From assembly GCA_963718405.1 (NCBI GenBank), contig CAVQYZ010000002.1:1054001-1118000 (forward strand): a DNA stretch of 64,000 nucleotides, written 5' to 3'. This document shows, piece after piece, positions 30,696 through 39,934 of this stretch (position 1 is its first letter; every line of letters begins with the position of its first letter). This DNA comes from Bog-756 sp963718405 (GTDB lineage Bacteria > Actinomycetota > Acidimicrobiia > Acidimicrobiales > RAAP-2). Under the pieces are notes generated by a model, which did no database searches, was not told the origin of the DNA, and worked only from the letters and a program-made list of their open reading frames with translations. Both the position numbers and the translations under genes were made by a program.

Positions 30696-30701
30696 AGCCT
30701 A
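30696..30701 (-). promoter_or_regulatory. Probable -10 box for the DUF1844-MFS operon (leaderless)
   Basis: On the minus strand TAGGCT (TANNNT) is followed by seven bases and then the GTG start, so the transcript probably begins at the start codon. Confidence 0.4.
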
Positions 30702-30885
30702 AAGCACTGATAGACGAGGAAGCGGAGTACTCCAGTCGAGGACTCCCACCCGGCCACCGGGCAGTATGTCGGTGTGCGCCGGGTCTATGGGACCGGTCGC
30801 CGACGTGGAGTCGGCGTGATCGGTGTGGCTCCGCTCCTTGATGAGGGCACGGGAAGTCCGTGGCCCGAAGACCGAGGAGAGTCGA

Positions 30886-31707
30886 ATAGCAGCCACCGTC
30901 ACCACCAATGAGACCCGCATCAACGATCGCATCCGTGCCCGCGAGGTACGCCTGGTCGACCCCGATGGAGAGCAGCTGGGAATCAAGCTGTTACCCGAGG
31001 CCCTGGCCATCGCCAGACAGCTGGACCTGGACCTCGTCGAGGTCGCTCCGGGGGCCAACCCGCCGGTGTGCCGCATCATGGACTACGGGAAGTTCAAGTT
31101 CGATGCGGCCCAGCGGGCCAAGGAGTCGAGGCGTAAAGCGGTCCATGTAGGGATCAAGGAGATGAAGTACCGGCCCAAGATCGGCCCGGGCGACTTCGAC
31201 ACCAAGACCCGGCAGGTGGCCAAGTTCCTCGAAGAGGGCCACAAGGTCAAGATCACCATCATGTTCCGTGGTCGGGAGGTCTTCCACCCGGAGCTGGGCA
31301 AGAAGATCCTGGACCGCATCGCCGAGCAGATGGATGGCATGGGCAAGTCCGAGGCCACACCCCGGCTGGACGGGCGGAACATGGTCATGGTGCTGGCTCC
31401 GGACAAGCGGGCCAAGCAGTCTGCGGCGTCCCGGGGTCCGGGGCACGAGGGCAATGGGTCCGCTCCGGGCAACGAGACAGCACCGGCCGCCGCCGCTGCA
31501 CCGGCGCCTGAGGCCGCGACAGAGCCGGTGGTAGCGACAGAGCCTCCGCTAGCGACAGAGCCTCCGGTAGCGACAGAGCCGGTGGCACAGACGGAGCCGG
31601 TGGTAGCGACAGAGCCGGTGGCACAGACGGAGCCGGTGACAGAAGCAGCGGTGAAAACGGAGCCGGTGGCAGAGCAGCCCCCGGCCGATGAGTCGAGCGC
31701 AGGATAG
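30886..31707 (+). CDS. infC: Translation initiation factor IF-3 with a long repetitive tail; probable AUA start
   Basis: IF-3 core: NETRINDRIRAREVRLVDPDG, the linker region RIMDYGKFKFD and the C-terminal domain KEMKYRPKIGPGDFDTKTRQ and KITIMFRGREVFHPELG. The strong GAGGAGAG (30874-30881) lies directly before ATA 30886 (IAATVTTNETRIND), suggesting a non-AUG start as known for infC autoregulation elsewhere (AUU/AUC). In-frame GTG 30823 and ATG 30841 exist but lack ribosome binding sites. Past the core, ~75 residues of Ala/Pro/Glu/Val hexapeptide repeats follow. It begins the infC-rpmI-rplT ribosomal cluster. Confidence 0.93.
   Translation: MAATVTTNETRINDRIRAREVRLVDPDGEQLGIKLLPEALAIARQLDLDLVEVAPGANPPVCRIMDYGKFKFDAAQRAKESRRKAVHVGIKEMKYRPKIGPGDFDTKTRQVAKFLEEGHKVKITIMFRGREVFHPELGKKILDRIAEQMDGMGKSEATPRLDGRNMVMVLAPDKRAKQSAASRGPGHEGNGSAPGNETAPAAAAAPAPEAATEPVVATEPPLATEPPVATEPVAQTEPVVATEPVAQTEPVTEAAVKTEPVAEQPPADESSAG
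31519..31644 (+). repeat. Seven 18-bp tandem repeats in the infC tail
   Basis: Units of the type ACAGAGCCGGTGGTAGCG begin at 31519 and repeat every 18 bases seven times, encoding TEPVVA/TEPVAQ hexapeptides. Units 4 and 6 are identical, which points to segment duplication. Confidence 0.88.
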
Positions 31708-31717
31708 GGAGAGCACG

Positions 31718-31912
31718 ATGCCGAAGATGAAGACTGACAGTGGGGCCCGCAAGCGGATCAAGGTGACCGGGACCGGTCGCCTACGCCGTCGGAAGGCCTT
31801 TCGCTCCCATCTGCTGGAGGGGAAGTCGAGCGTGCGCAAGCGCCGGCTCGGCCGTGAGACCGACTTCGCCCCGGGTGACGAGCGGCAGGTCAAGCGCATG
31901 CTCGGCCGGTAG
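31718..31912 (+). CDS. rpmI: Ribosomal protein L35
   Basis: A 64-residue basic protein of the large subunit: MPKMKTDSGARKRIKVTGTG, then RRKAFRSHLLEGKS and the C-terminal DERQVKRMLG. Length and sequence are canonical. A GGGAGAG ribosome binding site precedes the ATG. It lies just after infC. Confidence 0.96.
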   Translation: MPKMKTDSGARKRIKVTGTGRLRRRKAFRSHLLEGKSSVRKRRLGRETDFAPGDERQVKRMLGR

Positions 31913-32128
31913 CAGTACCTTCGCCTGCCCGCACCGGCGGGCCGACGATCTGACCGGGTCGGTCGCCACCGCTCCGGCGGTTCGCACTCCTGCCACCGGC
32001 GATGGCGTCGCCCAACGGACGCAGCCAAGGCCCCGGGACGACCGGTCGGCCACAACACAACCCATTCGATCGGGCCTCTGATCCACTCGATCAGGCCCTC
32101 AGGAACACCTCTAGGAAAAGGAGCAACC

Positions 32129-32515
32129 ATGGCCCGTGTCAAGCGCGCAGTACACGCCAAGAAGCACCACCGTGCCGTTCTCGAGCAGGCGCAGGGTTAC
32201 TACGGCAACAAGAGCCGCTCATTCCGCGCCGCCAACGAGCAGGTCATGCACTCGATGCAGTACGCCTACCGGGACCGTCGGGCCCGGAAAGGCGACTTCC
32301 GCCAGCTCTGGATCCAGCGGATCAACGCTGCCGCCCGGCTCAACGGAATCAGCTACAGCCGGCTCATCGCCGGGTTGCATCGGGCCGATGTCGAGGTCGA
32401 TCGCAAGGTGCTCGCCGACCTGGCCGTGACCGAGCCTGAAGCCTTTGCATCGCTGGTGCAGGTGGCCACCGACGCGCTGGCCGTGGCTCCGGCGGGCGCC
32501 GAGGCCGGTTCCTGA
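32129..32515 (+). CDS. rplT: Ribosomal protein L20
   Basis: A 128-residue assembly-critical 50S protein. The N-terminal MARVKRAVHAKKHHRAVLEQ and the signature DRRARKGDFRQLWIQRINAA followed by SYSRLIAGLHRADVEVDRKVLADLAV are canonical. AAAAGGAGC provides the ribosome binding site. The 216-bp gap after rpmI is longer than usual, and I see no clear structure there apart from GC-rich short inverted repeats. Confidence 0.97.
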   Translation: MARVKRAVHAKKHHRAVLEQAQGYYGNKSRSFRAANEQVMHSMQYAYRDRRARKGDFRQLWIQRINAAARLNGISYSRLIAGLHRADVEVDRKVLADLAVTEPEAFASLVQVATDALAVAPAGAEAGS

Positions 32516-32547
32516 GCCAGACCGGCCTGGCCTTCACCCATCACCGG

Positions 32548-33522
32548 GTGCGCCGCGTCCGCCAGCTCCTGCGTAAGCGCAGCCTCCGGGCTACCGAGCG
32601 GGCACTGGTGGTGGAAGGCGCTGAGCTGCTGTCCATGGCCCTCGAGTCCGGGGCTCCCATCGAGGCGGTCTATGTGGCTCCGGCCGGGCGGACCACCCCG
32701 GCGGTGGTCGACGTGGTGGGGAGAGTGTTCGATACCGGAGTCCGGGTCTTCGACCTGGCCCCCGGGGTCATCGAGCGGATCTCCGACACCGTTACCCCCC
32801 AACCGGTGCTGGCCGTGGTGGGGTTCTCGCCGGCTGTTTTGGAAGACATCCGAGAGGCAACGATGGTGGTGGTCTGTGTCGACGTACGCGATCCCGGCAA
32901 CGCCGGAACCATGATCAGGACTGCCGACGCCGCCGGGGTCGACGCCGTGGTGTGCTGCGACGGAACCGTCGATCCCACCAATCCCAAGACCGTGCGGGCC
33001 TCGGCCGGGTCGATCTTCCACACCCCGGTGGTGGTGGGCGGAGAGGCGGGAGCGGTCCTCGGTGAGCTGCGCCGGTGGGGGATGATCACGGTCGGCACGG
33101 ACGTGCACGACGGATCGGACTACGCCGGCTTCGACTGGTGCCGCCGGGCGGCCCTGGTGGTGGGCAACGAGGCCTCGGGCCTCGGGCCGTCGGTGCAACA
33201 GGAGCTGGACGAGAGCATCTCCATCCCCATGGTCGGCCGGGCCGAGTCGCTCAATGTCAGCGTGGCGGCCGCCATCATCTGCTTCGAGGCCTTGCGACAG
33301 CGGCGGGCCGCCGGCGTGGCTGTCGGGGCTCTGGCCGGTGGGGCGGGCGGGGTGCTCGCCGGCGGTGTGGCCGGAGGCGTCGCTCGCCCGGCCACGGCCG
33401 CTTCCGCCGTCCCGATGGCTCCGGGTCCTACGATGCCCGGCATGCCTGGAACCGAGCATGGATCTGACGTCGAAATCGGCGGATCCGACGGACCTGGCGG
33501 ATCCGAGGGAGGTGGCGACTGA
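32548..33522 (+). CDS. SpoU/TrmH-family RNA 2'-O-ribose methyltransferase
   Basis: A SPOUT (trefoil-knot) methyltransferase acting on rRNA or tRNA. The N-terminal substrate-binding domain begins RRVRQLLRKRSLRATERALV; the knot motifs are DVRDPGNAGTMIRTADAAG, VVGNEASGL and IPMVGRAESLNVSVAAAI. After residue ~255 the protein continues with a Gly/Ala/Pro tail of no visible fold. It lies between rplT and pheS, a common place for such a gene (tsnR/rlmB-like). The exact target nucleotide cannot be told. GTG start; the stop abuts the pheS start. Confidence 0.92.
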   Translation: MRRVRQLLRKRSLRATERALVVEGAELLSMALESGAPIEAVYVAPAGRTTPAVVDVVGRVFDTGVRVFDLAPGVIERISDTVTPQPVLAVVGFSPAVLEDIREATMVVVCVDVRDPGNAGTMIRTADAAGVDAVVCCDGTVDPTNPKTVRASAGSIFHTPVVVGGEAGAVLGELRRWGMITVGTDVHDGSDYAGFDWCRRAALVVGNEASGLGPSVQQELDESISIPMVGRAESLNVSVAAAIICFEALRQRRAAGVAVGALAGGAGGVLAGGVAGGVARPATAASAVPMAPGPTMPGMPGTEHGSDVEIGGSDGPGGSEGGGD

Positions 33523-34625
33523 TGGGCGACGCCCCCGATTCGGGGACCCCGGACCTCGACGCCATCAAGGACCAGGCCGTGGCGGCCATCAACGACGCCC
33601 GTACCACCGAGGACATCCGCCAGGTGACCGCGGAGGTCTCCGGTAAGAAGTCACCGCTGGCCCAGGCCTCGCGCCGCATGGGTGCGCTGGATCCGGACGC
33701 CCGCCGGGAGCTCGGGAAGCAGTTGCACGACGTCCGATCCACCATCGAGGCGCTCCTCGAAAGCCGACGGTCGGAGATCGCCGCCGAAGAGCTGGCCGCC
33801 GAGCTGGCCGGGAGTCGGATCGACCTCAGCGAGTACATCCCCGGTTCGACCCCGGCCCCGGCGGCACGCGGCCACCTGTCTCTGGTCTCGCTGACCAGGG
33901 ACGCCCTCGAGGACGTCTTCGTCGGCATGGGATTCGAGGTGGCCGAGGGCCCCGAGATCGAGAGCGACTGGTACAACTTCGGCGCCCTCAACATCCCACC
34001 CGCCCATCCGGCCCGGAGCATGTGGGACACCTTCTATCTGGACCTGGGGGCGCCGGAGTCGACCATGTTGCGGACCCATACCTCTCCGGTGCAGATCCAC
34101 CTCATGGAGGGTGCGGTGGCCCACGGCACGCTGCCCATCCACGCCGTGATGCCCGGGCGTTGCTATCGACGGGACACGCCCGACGCCCGCCATCTGGCCG
34201 TGTTCCATCAGATCGAGGGCCTGGTGGTCGACCGGGGGATCAGCTTCGCCGATCTGGCCGGCACCATCGAGGTGTTCACCACGGCCTACTTCGGCCCCGA
34301 CATCCACTCGCGGCTGCGGCCGGCGTACTTCCCGTTCACCGAGCCGTCGGCGGAGTACGAGGTCACCTGCACCATCTGCCACGGGGAGGGCTGTCGCACC
34401 TGCTCCCAGACCGGATGGATCGAGCTCGGGGGCTGCGGCATGTTGGATCCGGCGGTGTTCGCCGCCGTGGGGATCGATCCCGAGGAGTGGAGCGGTTTCG
34501 CCTTCGGCTTCGGGATCGATCGTTGTGCGCAGATGCGCCACCAGATCGCCGACATGCGGGCCCTCAACGAAAACGACCTCCGCTTCCTGCGTCAATTCCG
34601 ATGCGCCGGCACTGAAGGGATCTCC
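33522..34625 (+). CDS. pheS: Phenylalanyl-tRNA synthetase alpha subunit, reading in frame into pheT
   Basis: Class II synthetase catalytic subunit. The N-terminal coiled coil is followed by GFEVAEGPEIESDWYNF, motif 2 (HQIEGLVVDRGISFADL), FPFTEPSAEYEV, a zinc-like CxxC pair (CTICHGEGCRTCSQTGW, WIELGGCGM) and motif 3 (FGFGIDRCAQMRHQI). The family normally ends near RFLRQF; here the frame runs without a stop into PheT. A TGA in another frame at 34613-34615, a GAAGGGA and then GTG 34626 mark where pheS should end and pheT begin, so a lost base near 34600 is likely. Confidence 0.92.
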
Positions 34626-37186
34626 GTGCGCGTACCTCTGTCATGGCTTCGAGACTTCGCCCCCTTCGTCGGGGAGCCGGCTGAGTTGGCCGCGGCCCTC
34701 GACGACCTCGGGCTGGTGGTGGAGGAGACCGAGGTGGTGGGCGAGGGCCTCGGCGACGTGGTGGTGGTCGGCGTGCAGGACATCAGCCCCATCGAGGGAG
34801 CCGACCGCATCCGCAAGGTGGTGGTCGATGCCGGGGACGGGCCGGTCGAGGTGGTGTGCGGGGCGTGGAACTTCGAAGTCGGTGACCTGGTCCCGTTGGC
34901 ACCGGTCGGAGCGGTACTGCCCGGGGGGTTCGCCATCGGTCGCCGGAAGATGAAGGGAGTGGTCTCCAACGGGATGCTCTGTTCGGGGCGGGAACTCCAG
35001 CTCTCCGAGGACCACGAGGGGATCCTGTCGGCTCAACAACGTGGACGGCGCCCGGGTGGGCCAGGCCCTCACCGAGGCCCTGGGCATCGAGCCCGACGTG
35101 ATCTTCGATATCGCCGTGGAGGCCAACCGCCCTGACGCCTGGAGCATGGCCGGAGTGGCCCGCGACCTGGCGGCCCGTCTGGGGCTGCCCTTCGCCATCC
35201 CCGCCACGGCTGCCTTGCCGCCGGTGGTGTCGTCAGGCCGCGTCGCCCAACGGCCGGGGTTCTGATGGGTCGCCTCCGACCGGCCCTCCCATCGACACGC
35301 TGGCCACCGTGCAGGTCGAGGACTTGGAGCTGTGCCCGCGTTTCCAGGCCCGGGTCATCACCGGCATTCAGGTGGCACCGTCGCCGCAGTGGCTGGCCCG
35401 CCGGTTGACCATGGCCGGGATGAGGCCGATCAACAACGTGGTGGACGCCTCCAACTACGTGATGCTCGAACTCGGTCAGCCCACCCACCCTTACGACCTC
35501 GACCGCCTGCCCGGACACGGCCTGGTGGTGCGCCGGGCCACTCCGGGTGAGACCCTGGTGACCCTGGACGGGGTCGAGCGCCAGCTGGGACGACCGGGTC
35601 CCGGGCTCGGGGATACCGGGCAGGACTGTCTGATCTGCGATGCGGAGCGAACGCCCGTGGGCATCGGCGGCGTGATGGGTGGCGCCTCCTCGGAGATCAG
35701 CGACACCACCTCCCGGGTACTGCTGGAGGCGGCGTACTTCGTGCCCATGGCCATCGCCCGTACGTCCAAGCGTCTCGGCTTGCGGACGGAAGCCTCGGCC
35801 CGGTTCGAACGGGGCTGTGATCCCGAGGGGATCGACCGGTCCGGCGACCGGTTCTGCGAGCTGTTGGCCCTCACCGCCGGTCCGGCCATGACCATCGCTG
35901 AGGGCGTGATCGACATCAAGGGCGACGTACCGACGCCCATCGAGCTCACCGTGCGTCCATCCATGGTCAACGATCTGTTGGGCACCGACCTCACGTCGGG
36001 CACCATGGCCGATCTGTTGGCTCCGCTGGGCATCGTTTCGGTCCCCGAAGGCGAGGGGGAACGGGCGCCGTTGCGGGTGACCGTGCCGACCTTCCGCCCC
36101 GATATCCGGCCGGCCCCCATGGGCGAGGCCGACATCGCCGAAGAGGTGGCTCGAACCTTCAGCTACTCGAGGATCGCCCGTCGGATGCCGTCGTGGCCCG
36201 AGCCGGGGCAGCTCACCGGGTTCCAGCACCGGCGTCGGCTGATGAAGGACGTCCTGTGCGGTATCGGCTGTCATGAGGCGTGGACCGCCACCTTCGTCAC
36301 CCAGGACGACCAGATGACGGCAGGATTCGAACCGCCCTACGTGGAGGTGACCAATCCGTTGGTGGAGTCGGAGCGCTTCCTTCGGGCCTCGATGGCACCC
36401 GGGCTGGTCCGGGCCGTTCTCCACAACACCGAGCGCCGGCTGGGCGATGTGCGACTGTTCGAGGTCGGCAGCGTGTTCTGGCTCCGTGGGGATCCGGCCG
36501 GTGAGGAGGGGGGCCGGCCACCGGCGGACGCCCCGGAACGACTGAGTGCGGTCTTGGCCGGAGAGGGCGACGATGCTTGGACGGCGGTGGCAGCCTGGCG
36601 GACCATCGCCGATACCTTCCGGATCGCCGAGTGGGGGTTGGGTGACCCGTCGGAGGCCGGAGTAGTGGCCGGTGCCGTTCATCCGCACCGGTCGGCGGCG
36701 GTGATGAGCCCCGGGGCCTCAAAGGGCGCCAAGCGGACCGTGATCGGCGTCATCGGTGAGCTCCACCCGACCCTGGTGGGGGAGTTCGGCCTGTTCAATC
36801 CGGACGGACGGCCACGACGGTTGGGATGGATGGACCTCGATCTCGACCTCCTCCTGGACGAGGAGCGGGTCGCCCGCCGATCCGAGGAGGCCCAGCCGGT
36901 CACCCGGTTCCCCTCATCCGACATCGATCTCGCGTTCGTGGTCAAGGAGTCAGAGTCCGCCGGGTCGGTGGAACGGACGCTGCGCCGCGCCGGTGGAGAC
37001 CGGGTGGAGTCGGTGGCCCTGTTCGACGTGTACCGGGGCCCGTCGTTGCCGGAGGGGTCGCGCAGCCTGGCCTTCCGGCTCCGCTTCAGCGCCCTGGACC
37101 ACACACTGGACGACGAGGAGATCGGGCAGCTGCGTTCAGCCTGCATCGACGCCGTGGTGGAAGCGCACGGGGCGCAGCTCCGCTGA
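34626..37186 (+). CDS. pheT: Phenylalanyl-tRNA synthetase beta subunit, with two frameshifts
   Basis: The structural and tRNA-binding partner of PheS. GTG 34626 gives MRVPLSWLRDFAPF, then the EMAP-like domain (IRKVVVDAGDGPVEVVCGAWN). Break 1: an extra G after TCG at 35030 separates HEGIL from LNNVDGARVGQALTEALG. Break 2: an extra T after TCG at 35232 separates ALPPVVS from QAASPNGRG. Afterwards the B3/B4, B5 and anticodon-binding-like domains are intact (MRPINNVVDASNYVMLELGQ, IGGVMGG, LLEAAYF, SSDIDLAFVV). Length is 3n+2, fitting two insertions. As the enzyme is essential, errors are the simplest explanation. Confidence 0.9.
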
Positions 37187-37253
37187 CCTTCGCCGGGCCC
37201 CGGTGCCGGGATCGGGGCCGGGGCTCCGGGCGAATCGGAGGGGCCTCGGGCGA

Positions 37254-37259
37254 TAACGT
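37254..37259 (+). promoter_or_regulatory. Probable -10 box upstream of the PPOX-family gene
   Basis: TAACGT (TANNNT) ends nine bases before ATG 37269 and no Shine-Dalgarno sequence intervenes, as at mihF, def and fmt. Confidence 0.35.
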
Positions 37260-37268
37260 GAGGGACCG

Positions 37269-37841
37269 ATGAGTACCGGCCCGCAGAACCGTCGGTCTGT
37301 CATGGAGACCATCAATCTGGCAGACCTCTACCAACTACCCATCGTGGAATGGGGCCGGATTGAGTCCCGGCTCGAGCTGGGGGCCACTCAGGCACCGGGG
37401 GCCGGCGGGCCCAACCGTCACACCTGTTGGTTGGCCACCATCAATGAGGACGGGAGCCCCCATGTGACCGGGGTCGGGGCCCTGTGGGTCGACGGAACGT
37501 TCTGGTTCGAGACCGGCGAGCACACCCGCAAGGCCCGGAACGTGTCCCGCGATCCGCGCTGCACCCTCAGCCTGGCCACCGATCAGTTCGATCTGGTGGT
37601 CGAAGGGGAGGCCCACCCCGTGACCGATCCGCCCACGGTGGCGGCCATGGCTTCCCACTGGAACGCTCAGGGTTGGCCGGCCCGGGTGGACGACAGCGGC
37701 CGGGCCCTCACCGCCGAGTACAGCGCCCCGTCGGCCGGACCGCCACCTTGGACCATCTACCGGATCACCCTGCATCGGGCTACCGCTGTGGCCACCGTCG
37801 AGCCTGGTGGAGCCACCCGTTGGATCTTTTCGGGGTCGTAG
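37269..37841 (+). CDS. Pyridoxamine 5'-phosphate oxidase-fold flavin/F420-binding protein
   Basis: A 190-residue split-barrel protein. The sequence NRHTCWLATINEDGSPHVTGVGALWVDG followed by FWFETGEHTRKARNVSRDPRC is the usual pattern of FMN- or F420-dependent PPOX-class oxidoreductases (substrate unknown). The C-terminal strand TIYRITLHRATAV is typical. ATG 37302 is a second possible start. It is the first gene of an accessory segment between pheT and the arg operon. Confidence 0.8.
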   Translation: MSTGPQNRRSVMETINLADLYQLPIVEWGRIESRLELGATQAPGAGGPNRHTCWLATINEDGSPHVTGVGALWVDGTFWFETGEHTRKARNVSRDPRCTLSLATDQFDLVVEGEAHPVTDPPTVAAMASHWNAQGWPARVDDSGRALTAEYSAPSAGPPPWTIYRITLHRATAVATVEPGGATRWIFSGS

Positions 37842-37893
37842 TCGTTCGGCATTCGCTGACCGGCTGACGACGTGCTCCAGCCGTTGTGGCCGC

Positions 37894-38745
37894 TCAGGCC
37901 AGGGCTTCGATGACCGCCGAGAAATCCGGCCACTCCGTGCCACTGTCGACCACGGTGGTCAGGAGAGCGTCGGTGGCCGGGCCGATGCGGACGTCGACAC
38001 CGGCCTCCTCGGCGAGCCCCATGGCCAGCCGGACATCCTTGCGAGCCAGGGCCGGCGAGAACCATCCCGGGTGGGCCCCGTCCAGCACGCTGCCCAGTCG
38101 GAGGGAGGTGGCCGCACTCACCACCGGGCTACCGGCGAAGAACTCCGACAGCAGCTGGTCGGGGAGGCCTTGGGCCCGGGCCGTGGCGATGGCTTCGGCC
38201 AGCGCCGTCACCCCGGTGATCAGGACCAGATTGGCAATGACCTTCATGGTGGCGGCGGTCCCGACCGGGCCGCAGTGGATGTACCCCGACCCCAGGTCGT
38301 CCCACAGCGCCTCATGGGCCGTGATGGTCGACGACGGGCCGCCCACCAGGAAACGGGCGAACCCGTTGGCCACGTTCTCCGGTGATCCCATGACCGGGGC
38401 GTCGAGGACCCGGTCGTCCGGACCGGCCCGGGCCAGCTCGCGGATGGTCGCCGGTGCCACCGTGCTGACGTTGGCCAGCACCGTGGATGGCCCGAGCGAT
38501 GCCAGCAGCCCGTTCTGCCCCGAGCACACTTCGAGGAGTGCGGTGTCATCGGCCAGCACCACCAGCACCACATCGGTCTCCGCGGCGCACTGCTCCAGCG
38601 AGCGGGCCTCGACGGCGCCACGGGCCACCAGCTCGCCGCACTTGCCCGGCGACCGGTTCCACACCGTGACCTGATGGCCCCGCTCCAACGCCAAGGCGGC
38701 AAAGGACCGCCCCATGTTCCCCATCCCGACCACGGCCAGCTGCAT
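37894..38745 (-). CDS. NAD(P)-dependent 3-hydroxyisobutyrate dehydrogenase-family oxidoreductase
   Basis: A beta-hydroxyacid dehydrogenase of 283 residues. The Rossmann motif VVGMGNMGRSFAALALERGH is at the N-terminus, the cofactor region is NRSPGK, the substrate-binding segment is VLDAPVMGSPENVANG, and the catalytic lysine lies in GTAATMKVIANLV. The C-terminal helical domain includes ARKDVRLAMGLAEEAGV. Substrate is not predictable. On the minus strand TAGGGT lies six bases before the ATG, so the gene may be leaderless. Confidence 0.88.
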   Translation of the reverse strand: MQLAVVGMGNMGRSFAALALERGHQVTVWNRSPGKCGELVARGAVEARSLEQCAAETDVVLVVLADDTALLEVCSGQNGLLASLGPSTVLANVSTVAPATIRELARAGPDDRVLDAPVMGSPENVANGFARFLVGGPSSTITAHEALWDDLGSGYIHCGPVGTAATMKVIANLVLITGVTALAEAIATARAQGLPDQLLSEFFAGSPVVSAATSLRLGSVLDGAHPGWFSPALARKDVRLAMGLAEEAGVDVRIGPATDALLTTVVDSGTEWPDFSAVIEALA

Positions 38746-38751
38746 GGGGTC

Positions 38752-38757
38752 ACCCTA
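38752..38757 (-). promoter_or_regulatory. Probable -10 box of the 3-hydroxyisobutyrate dehydrogenase-like gene
   Basis: Minus-strand TAGGGT followed by six bases and the ATG at 38745; no ribosome binding site. It fits the leaderless pattern seen at five other genes in the window. Confidence 0.35.
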
Positions 38758-38812
38758 TGACTCCTGGGCCGGGTCCATGGTCGGTCGGGACGGACCGTGC
38801 AAGACTGGACCC

Positions 38813-39343
38813 ATGGTTGGTGGGCGGACCCTCCCGAAGCTGATGGGAAGGGCAGTGGCCGGCGCAGCGCTGGTCTGTCTGGGGCTGAGTGTGTGCGGAC
38901 CGGCCTGGGCCACTCCGACCCGAGCAACCTCGCCATCGCAGCGGGAAGCGGCCCTGATGGTGGACAGGGTCGTGGCACCGACCCATGCCGTCCGGGTGGG
39001 AGCCCTGAACGGATCGGTGTTCGCCCGACCGGCGGTGGTGCCGGCCTGTCATCCTCTGGTTGACGCCACCCGCTATTGGAAGGTGCCGGGGTCTCTGGCC
39101 CATGTCACCGACGAGTTCAAGGCGCACCCCGAGAGCGCACTTCCTCAAGTGGGTGGAGGCACGATCTTCCGCAATGGTGCGATAACCATGATGTTCATCA
39201 CCGAGACGGGCAACAACACCAAACAGATGCTGGATCTCTCTCTCGCCGTTGTGGGGCGCGGCAAGGTTGGCGTCCGGGCAGACGGTCTGGTCATTCCTCC
39301 TGGGTCAGTGTGCAGCAGCGCCGGGGTGGTTCACTCCCGCTGA
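38813..39343 (+). CDS. Putative secreted protein
   Basis: The 176-residue product from ATG 38813 starts with a signal-peptide-like sequence: basic MVGGRTLPKLMGR, hydrophobic AVAGAALVCLGLSVCG and a probable cleavage after PAWA. The mature part contains three cysteines, CHPLVDATRYWKVPGSL and GAITMMFITETGNNTKQML. I do not recognise a family. The frame is open upstream to 38714 but that stretch overlaps the divergent dehydrogenase and is unlikely to be translated. Confidence 0.65.
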   Translation: MVGGRTLPKLMGRAVAGAALVCLGLSVCGPAWATPTRATSPSQREAALMVDRVVAPTHAVRVGALNGSVFARPAVVPACHPLVDATRYWKVPGSLAHVTDEFKAHPESALPQVGGGTIFRNGAITMMFITETGNNTKQMLDLSLAVVGRGKVGVRADGLVIPPGSVCSSAGVVHSR

Positions 39344-39375
39344 TTCGGCATCACTCTGGCAGGACGACTCGGCCC

Positions 39376-39789
39376 CTACTCCCAGGAGGCGTCGAGCGCT
39401 TCCAGGGCCAGGAGTGAACGGGGCCCGAGCCACGGCGTCAGGCGCTCCCGGTCCGCTGGTGAGAAGGAGTCGAAGAACGCCATGCCCACCAGCTCGGCGG
39501 CATCATCGGGATCTTCGGAGCAGTCGATGAGGGTCTCGATCAGTCCGAGAGCCCGCTCCAGCGCCGTGGGCCGCTTCTCGCTGGCAGCCAGATGTTCGCC
39601 CACGAAGTCGGCCAGATTCAACAGGATGACCACATCGCCGGGATCATCGTCGGCGGCTCGCACCAGCTCCCTGAAGGTGGGCAGGAATTCGGGCAGGTGG
39701 GCCACCATGGCGTCGAGGAAGGCGTCGCCGACCTCATCGTCCAGGGTTCGATCAGCGGGTACGGAAGGTCCTGCTTGGGGGTATGGCAT
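39376..39789 (-). CDS. Uncharacterised acidic helical protein
   Basis: A 137-residue acidic protein: LDDEVGDAFLDAMVAHLPEF, LPTFRELVRAADDDPGDVVI, LIDCSEDPDDAAELVGMAFF and a C-terminal WLGPRSLLALEALDASWE. No membrane segment or catalytic motif is visible, and the family is not recognised. The start at ATG 39789 is the best supported; the frame stays open to 39855. It is convergent with the secreted-protein gene and divergent from the arg operon. Confidence 0.6.
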   Translation of the reverse strand: MPYPQAGPSVPADRTLDDEVGDAFLDAMVAHLPEFLPTFRELVRAADDDPGDVVILLNLADFVGEHLAASEKRPTALERALGLIETLIDCSEDPDDAAELVGMAFFDSFSPADRERLTPWLGPRSLLALEALDASWE

Positions 39790-39934
39790 AGCGCGGTGCT
39801 CCCAGGATTGATCCAGTGAGGCCGCTCGAGCGGGCTGTCTCCCGGTGACCGGCAAATCGGGATACGACGACAGGCGCTGGATGGAACGTACCCAGGGTCG
39901 CTTCCCGGGTCAAGGGTTGGGGGTCGCCGCCTGG

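Noticed and set aside
38714..38812. Upstream start for the putative secreted protein
   Set aside because: It would overlap the divergent dehydrogenase gene and hide the signal peptide that starts at ATG 38813.
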